Of a stretch of 64,000 nt of DNA, positions 62,391 through 64,000 are shown in pieces. Location of the stretch: NCBI GenBank assembly GCA_964501925.1, contig CAZCTM010000003.1, positions 1-64,000 of the forward strand. The letters run 5' to 3'. Each line of letters opens with the position of its first letter. Within the stretch, counting starts at the first letter, position 1. The DNA is from CAYLYU01 sp964501925. Its GTDB lineage: Bacteria; Pseudomonadota; Zetaproteobacteria; Mariprofundales; Mariprofundaceae. Under the pieces are notes generated by a model. That model did no database searches, was not told the DNA's origin, and was given only the letters and a program-made list of their open reading frames with translations. The translations under genes and the position numbers were made by a program.

Positions 62391-62410
62391 GGTGCCTGGC
62401 TTTCATATCT
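62391..62410 (+). repeat. inverted repeat, right boundary of accessory cassette
   Basis: GGTGCCTGGCTTTCATATCT, complementary to 57440-57459 with one mismatch. Similarity stops at ATATCT, so the outer few bases seen in the other copies are lost. Lies 44 bp upstream of the helicase start, in its promoter region, and 71 bp beyond the kdsB stop. Confidence 0.8.
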
Positions 62411-62481
62411 GAATTTCCCTTTTCGTCCCCTAATTCCCACGTACTGTTTCAACGACTTATTAAGCAGCGCCGGGTCTTAGC

Positions 62482-63207
62482 CTATTCCTGTCTTTTTCTG
62501 AGCATATCCTCGACGCGCTCCAGATCCTCGGGCATGTCCACGCCGTGAAACTCGTAGTCCCCCACGGTGACGGCGATGGCATAGCCGTGATGAAGAACGC
62601 GAAGCTGTTCAAGGTGTTCGGCGCGTTCCGTGTCACAGGCCGCCAGGGTGGGATAGTGGAGCAGGAAGTCCCTGCGGTAGGCATACAGGCCGACATGCTG
62701 CAAAGGGGTGCAGCATTTGGTCCGAAGATAGGGAATGGGGGAGCGGCTGAAATACATGGCGTGCCCCCGGGCATTGCAGACCACCTTGACAACATGGGGA
62801 TCGGTGAGGTGCGTTTCGTCCCGGATCGGATGGGCCAGGGTGGCCATGGGAAGATGGGGCTCTCTCTCCAGTGGTTTCAGGACGTCGCGGATAGCCGCCG
62901 GATCAATCAGGGGCTCATCTCCCTGGACGTTGACCACAATGTCGCAGTCGATGTTCTCCACCGCTTCGGCAAGGCGCTCGGTGCCGCTGGCGTGTTCCTT
63001 CCGGCTCATGACGGCATCCACGCCCCAGGTGCGTACCAGTTCCAGGATGTTTTCATCATCCGTGGCGACCAGGACACGGCCGACACCGGATTCCCTTGCC
63101 CTCTCGATCACATGCTCCAGCATGGGTTTTCCCTGTAAAAGGGCCAGAGGCTTGCCGGGAAAACGGCTGGAGGCGTAGCGGGCGGGAATTCCGATGATGA
63201 CACGCAT
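62482..63207 (-). CDS. kdsB: 3-deoxy-manno-octulosonate cytidylyltransferase
   Basis: 241 aa. Activates Kdo as CMP-Kdo for LPS core. IGIPARYASSRFPGKPLALLQGKPM, VATDDENI, NVQGDEPLIDPAAIRDV and GLYAYRRDFL are diagnostic. Overlaps the heptose kinase stop by one base (TGATG), so the two LPS-core genes are co-translated. Confidence 0.97.
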   Translation of the reverse strand: MRVIIGIPARYASSRFPGKPLALLQGKPMLEHVIERARESGVGRVLVATDDENILELVRTWGVDAVMSRKEHASGTERLAEAVENIDCDIVVNVQGDEPLIDPAAIRDVLKPLEREPHLPMATLAHPIRDETHLTDPHVVKVVCNARGHAMYFSRSPIPYLRTKCCTPLQHVGLYAYRRDFLLHYPTLAACDTERAEHLEQLRVLHHGYAIAVTVGDYEFHGVDMPEDLERVEDMLRKRQE

Positions 63208-64000
63208 CAGTGGGTCTCGATCTCTTTCCAGCTTGCCGTGGCCGTGCCAACCTTGCCGACAACAACACCGGCGGCACGGTTGGCCATCCTGGCGGCAGAC
63301 AGGGGATCGTCTCCGCGTGCAAGACAGGCGGTAAACACGGCGATAACTGTATCACCGGCGCCGGTGACATCATAGACATCACGCGCCGCCGTGGGGATGT
63401 GATGAATCGCCTTTCCGTCAAACAGGGTCATGCCCTTCTCGGCGCGTGTGATCAGGATGTATTCGAGATCCAACTCCCTGTGCAGATGCGTGGCGATGGC
63501 GCCGATGTTTTCATCCGTGTTCACGGCGTCCATCTTTGCCATGGCCGCCGCCTCCTGAAGGTTGGGCGTCATCAGGGTGGCGCCACGGTAGGCCTGCGTG
63601 TGCTCCGGCTTGGGGTCCACGGCAACAATCTTCCCCCCCAGCCTGGGAATGATGTCGGTGAGAAAGGCGGGGGTCAGTACGCCCTTGCCGTAATCGGACA
63701 GGATGACGGCCTTTGTCTCCGGCAGGAACGCCATGATTCTGGAGAGCAGGCTGGCATGGGTTTCCGGCTGTACCGAGTGGTCCCATTCTCGGTCGAAACG
63801 GACCACCTGCTGATGTCTTGCGATCACCCGCGTCTTGATGGCAGTGGGCCGCTGATTCTTTTTGACCAGGATGCTGCCGCTGCATCGCAGTTCCTCCAGG
63901 CGGTGAAGCACCCACTTGCCCGGCTCATCATTGCCGACGACACCGAACATGGCGCAGGGAACATCGAGCGTATGGAGATTGCGCACCACATTGGCGGATC
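63207..64000 (-). CDS. D-glycero-beta-D-manno-heptose-7-phosphate kinase (partial)
   Basis: PfkB-type sugar kinase, cut by the window edge: the 5' part lies beyond 64000, and the frame reads SANVVRNLHTLDV at the edge. VVRFDREWD, VILSDYGKGVL, TPNLQEAAAM and the ATP-site DVTGAGDTVIAVF identify the HldE N-terminal/RfaE1 family. It stops right after the kinase domain, so it lacks the adenylyltransferase half of E. coli HldE, implying a separate hldC/rfaE2 gene. Confidence 0.92.
   Translation of the reverse strand, partial: SANVVRNLHTLDVPCAMFGVVGNDEPGKWVLHRLEELRCSGSILVKKNQRPTAIKTRVIARHQQVVRFDREWDHSVQPETHASLLSRIMAFLPETKAVILSDYGKGVLTPAFLTDIIPRLGGKIVAVDPKPEHTQAYRGATLMTPNLQEAAAMAKMDAVNTDENIGAIATHLHRELDLEYILITRAEKGMTLFDGKAIHHIPTAARDVYDVTGAGDTVIAVFTACLARGDDPLSAARMANRAAGVVVGKVGTATASWKEIETH

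Larger units (their letters stand above)
57435..62410. mobile_element. repeat-bounded accessory cassette (helicase + Hsp70-fold ATPase)
   Basis: A ~5.0-kb block with exactly two genes, both on the minus strand, between an O-methyltransferase and kdsB. Both ends carry the 20-bp inverted repeat. Sampled lines inside are about 43% GC against about 60% in the neighbouring division cluster. No transposase, integrase or target-site duplication is visible. The block therefore looks like a non-autonomous or recombination-borne insertion. Confidence 0.6.

Overview
The window looks like chromosomal DNA of a diderm, LPS-making member of the Pseudomonadota. Evidence: lpxC, kdsB, a heptose kinase, lptD and surA for the outer membrane; ubiG for ubiquinone; a full mra/dcw cell-wall and division cluster; and a MurE carrying the DNPR motif of meso-diaminopimelate ligases. 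Gammaproteobacteria or a sister class such as Zetaproteobacteria or Acidithiobacillia would fit. The class is inference: the PASTA tail on FtsI and the short PutA without a DNA-binding domain are not E. coli-like. Core genes look about 60% GC in lines I counted by eye.

Layout. (1) 1-550: end of an rRNA operon (23S 3' end, 5S, hairpins, terminator). (2) 670-3120: accessory DNA with a 50-codon membrane ORF that abuts a nuclease-ATPase fusion (DUF2075 type), followed by broken ORFs around a pair of inverted repeats. (3) 3214-4371: secreted beta-propeller-like repeat protein with a Gly-rich C-terminal sorting tail. (4) 4418-12290: SUF iron-sulfur operon (Rrf2 regulator, sufB, sufC, sufD, sufS, sufU, sufT) continuing into an NnrS protein and a Rieske ferredoxin. 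(5) 12389-16248: DUF547 protein, GDPD phosphodiesterase, a YiiX-like remnant, POT transporter, cupin. (6) 16371-23840, minus: pcm plus a spermine-synthase-like membrane protein, then putA, a BON protein and an HPF-cold-shock fusion. (7) 23841-24196: a candidate plus-strand small RNA with a C-rich loop, a strong terminator and an upstream CRP-like site. (8) 24197-32824: hemH-folE, a phosphatase, a WrbA-like flavoprotein, and ubiG-lptD-surA-pdxA-yqgE. (9) 32919-37865: two peptide-type ABC permeases with nagZ, ThiF/MoeB-rhodanese, lipB, dksA. (10) 37981-56407, minus: mraZ-rsmH-ftsL-ftsI-murE-murF-mraY-murD-ftsW-murG-murC-murB-ddl-ftsQ-ftsA-ftsZ-lpxC, with a clear promoter and MraZ boxes. (11) 56720-57394: O-methyltransferase. 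(12) 57435-62410: an AT-richer two-gene cassette (SNF2/RapA-like helicase plus Hsp70-fold ATPase) bounded by inverted repeats of the same family as those near 3 kb. (13) 62482-64000: kdsB and a partial heptose kinase.

The two accessory loci are the best candidates for undescribed biology. Both carry nucleic-acid-directed ATPases, both lie in otherwise housekeeping surroundings, and both are marked by one shared 20-bp repeat family. This suggests defence-type cargo exchanged at repeat-marked sites. The function is inference: no known named defence system was recognised with certainty.
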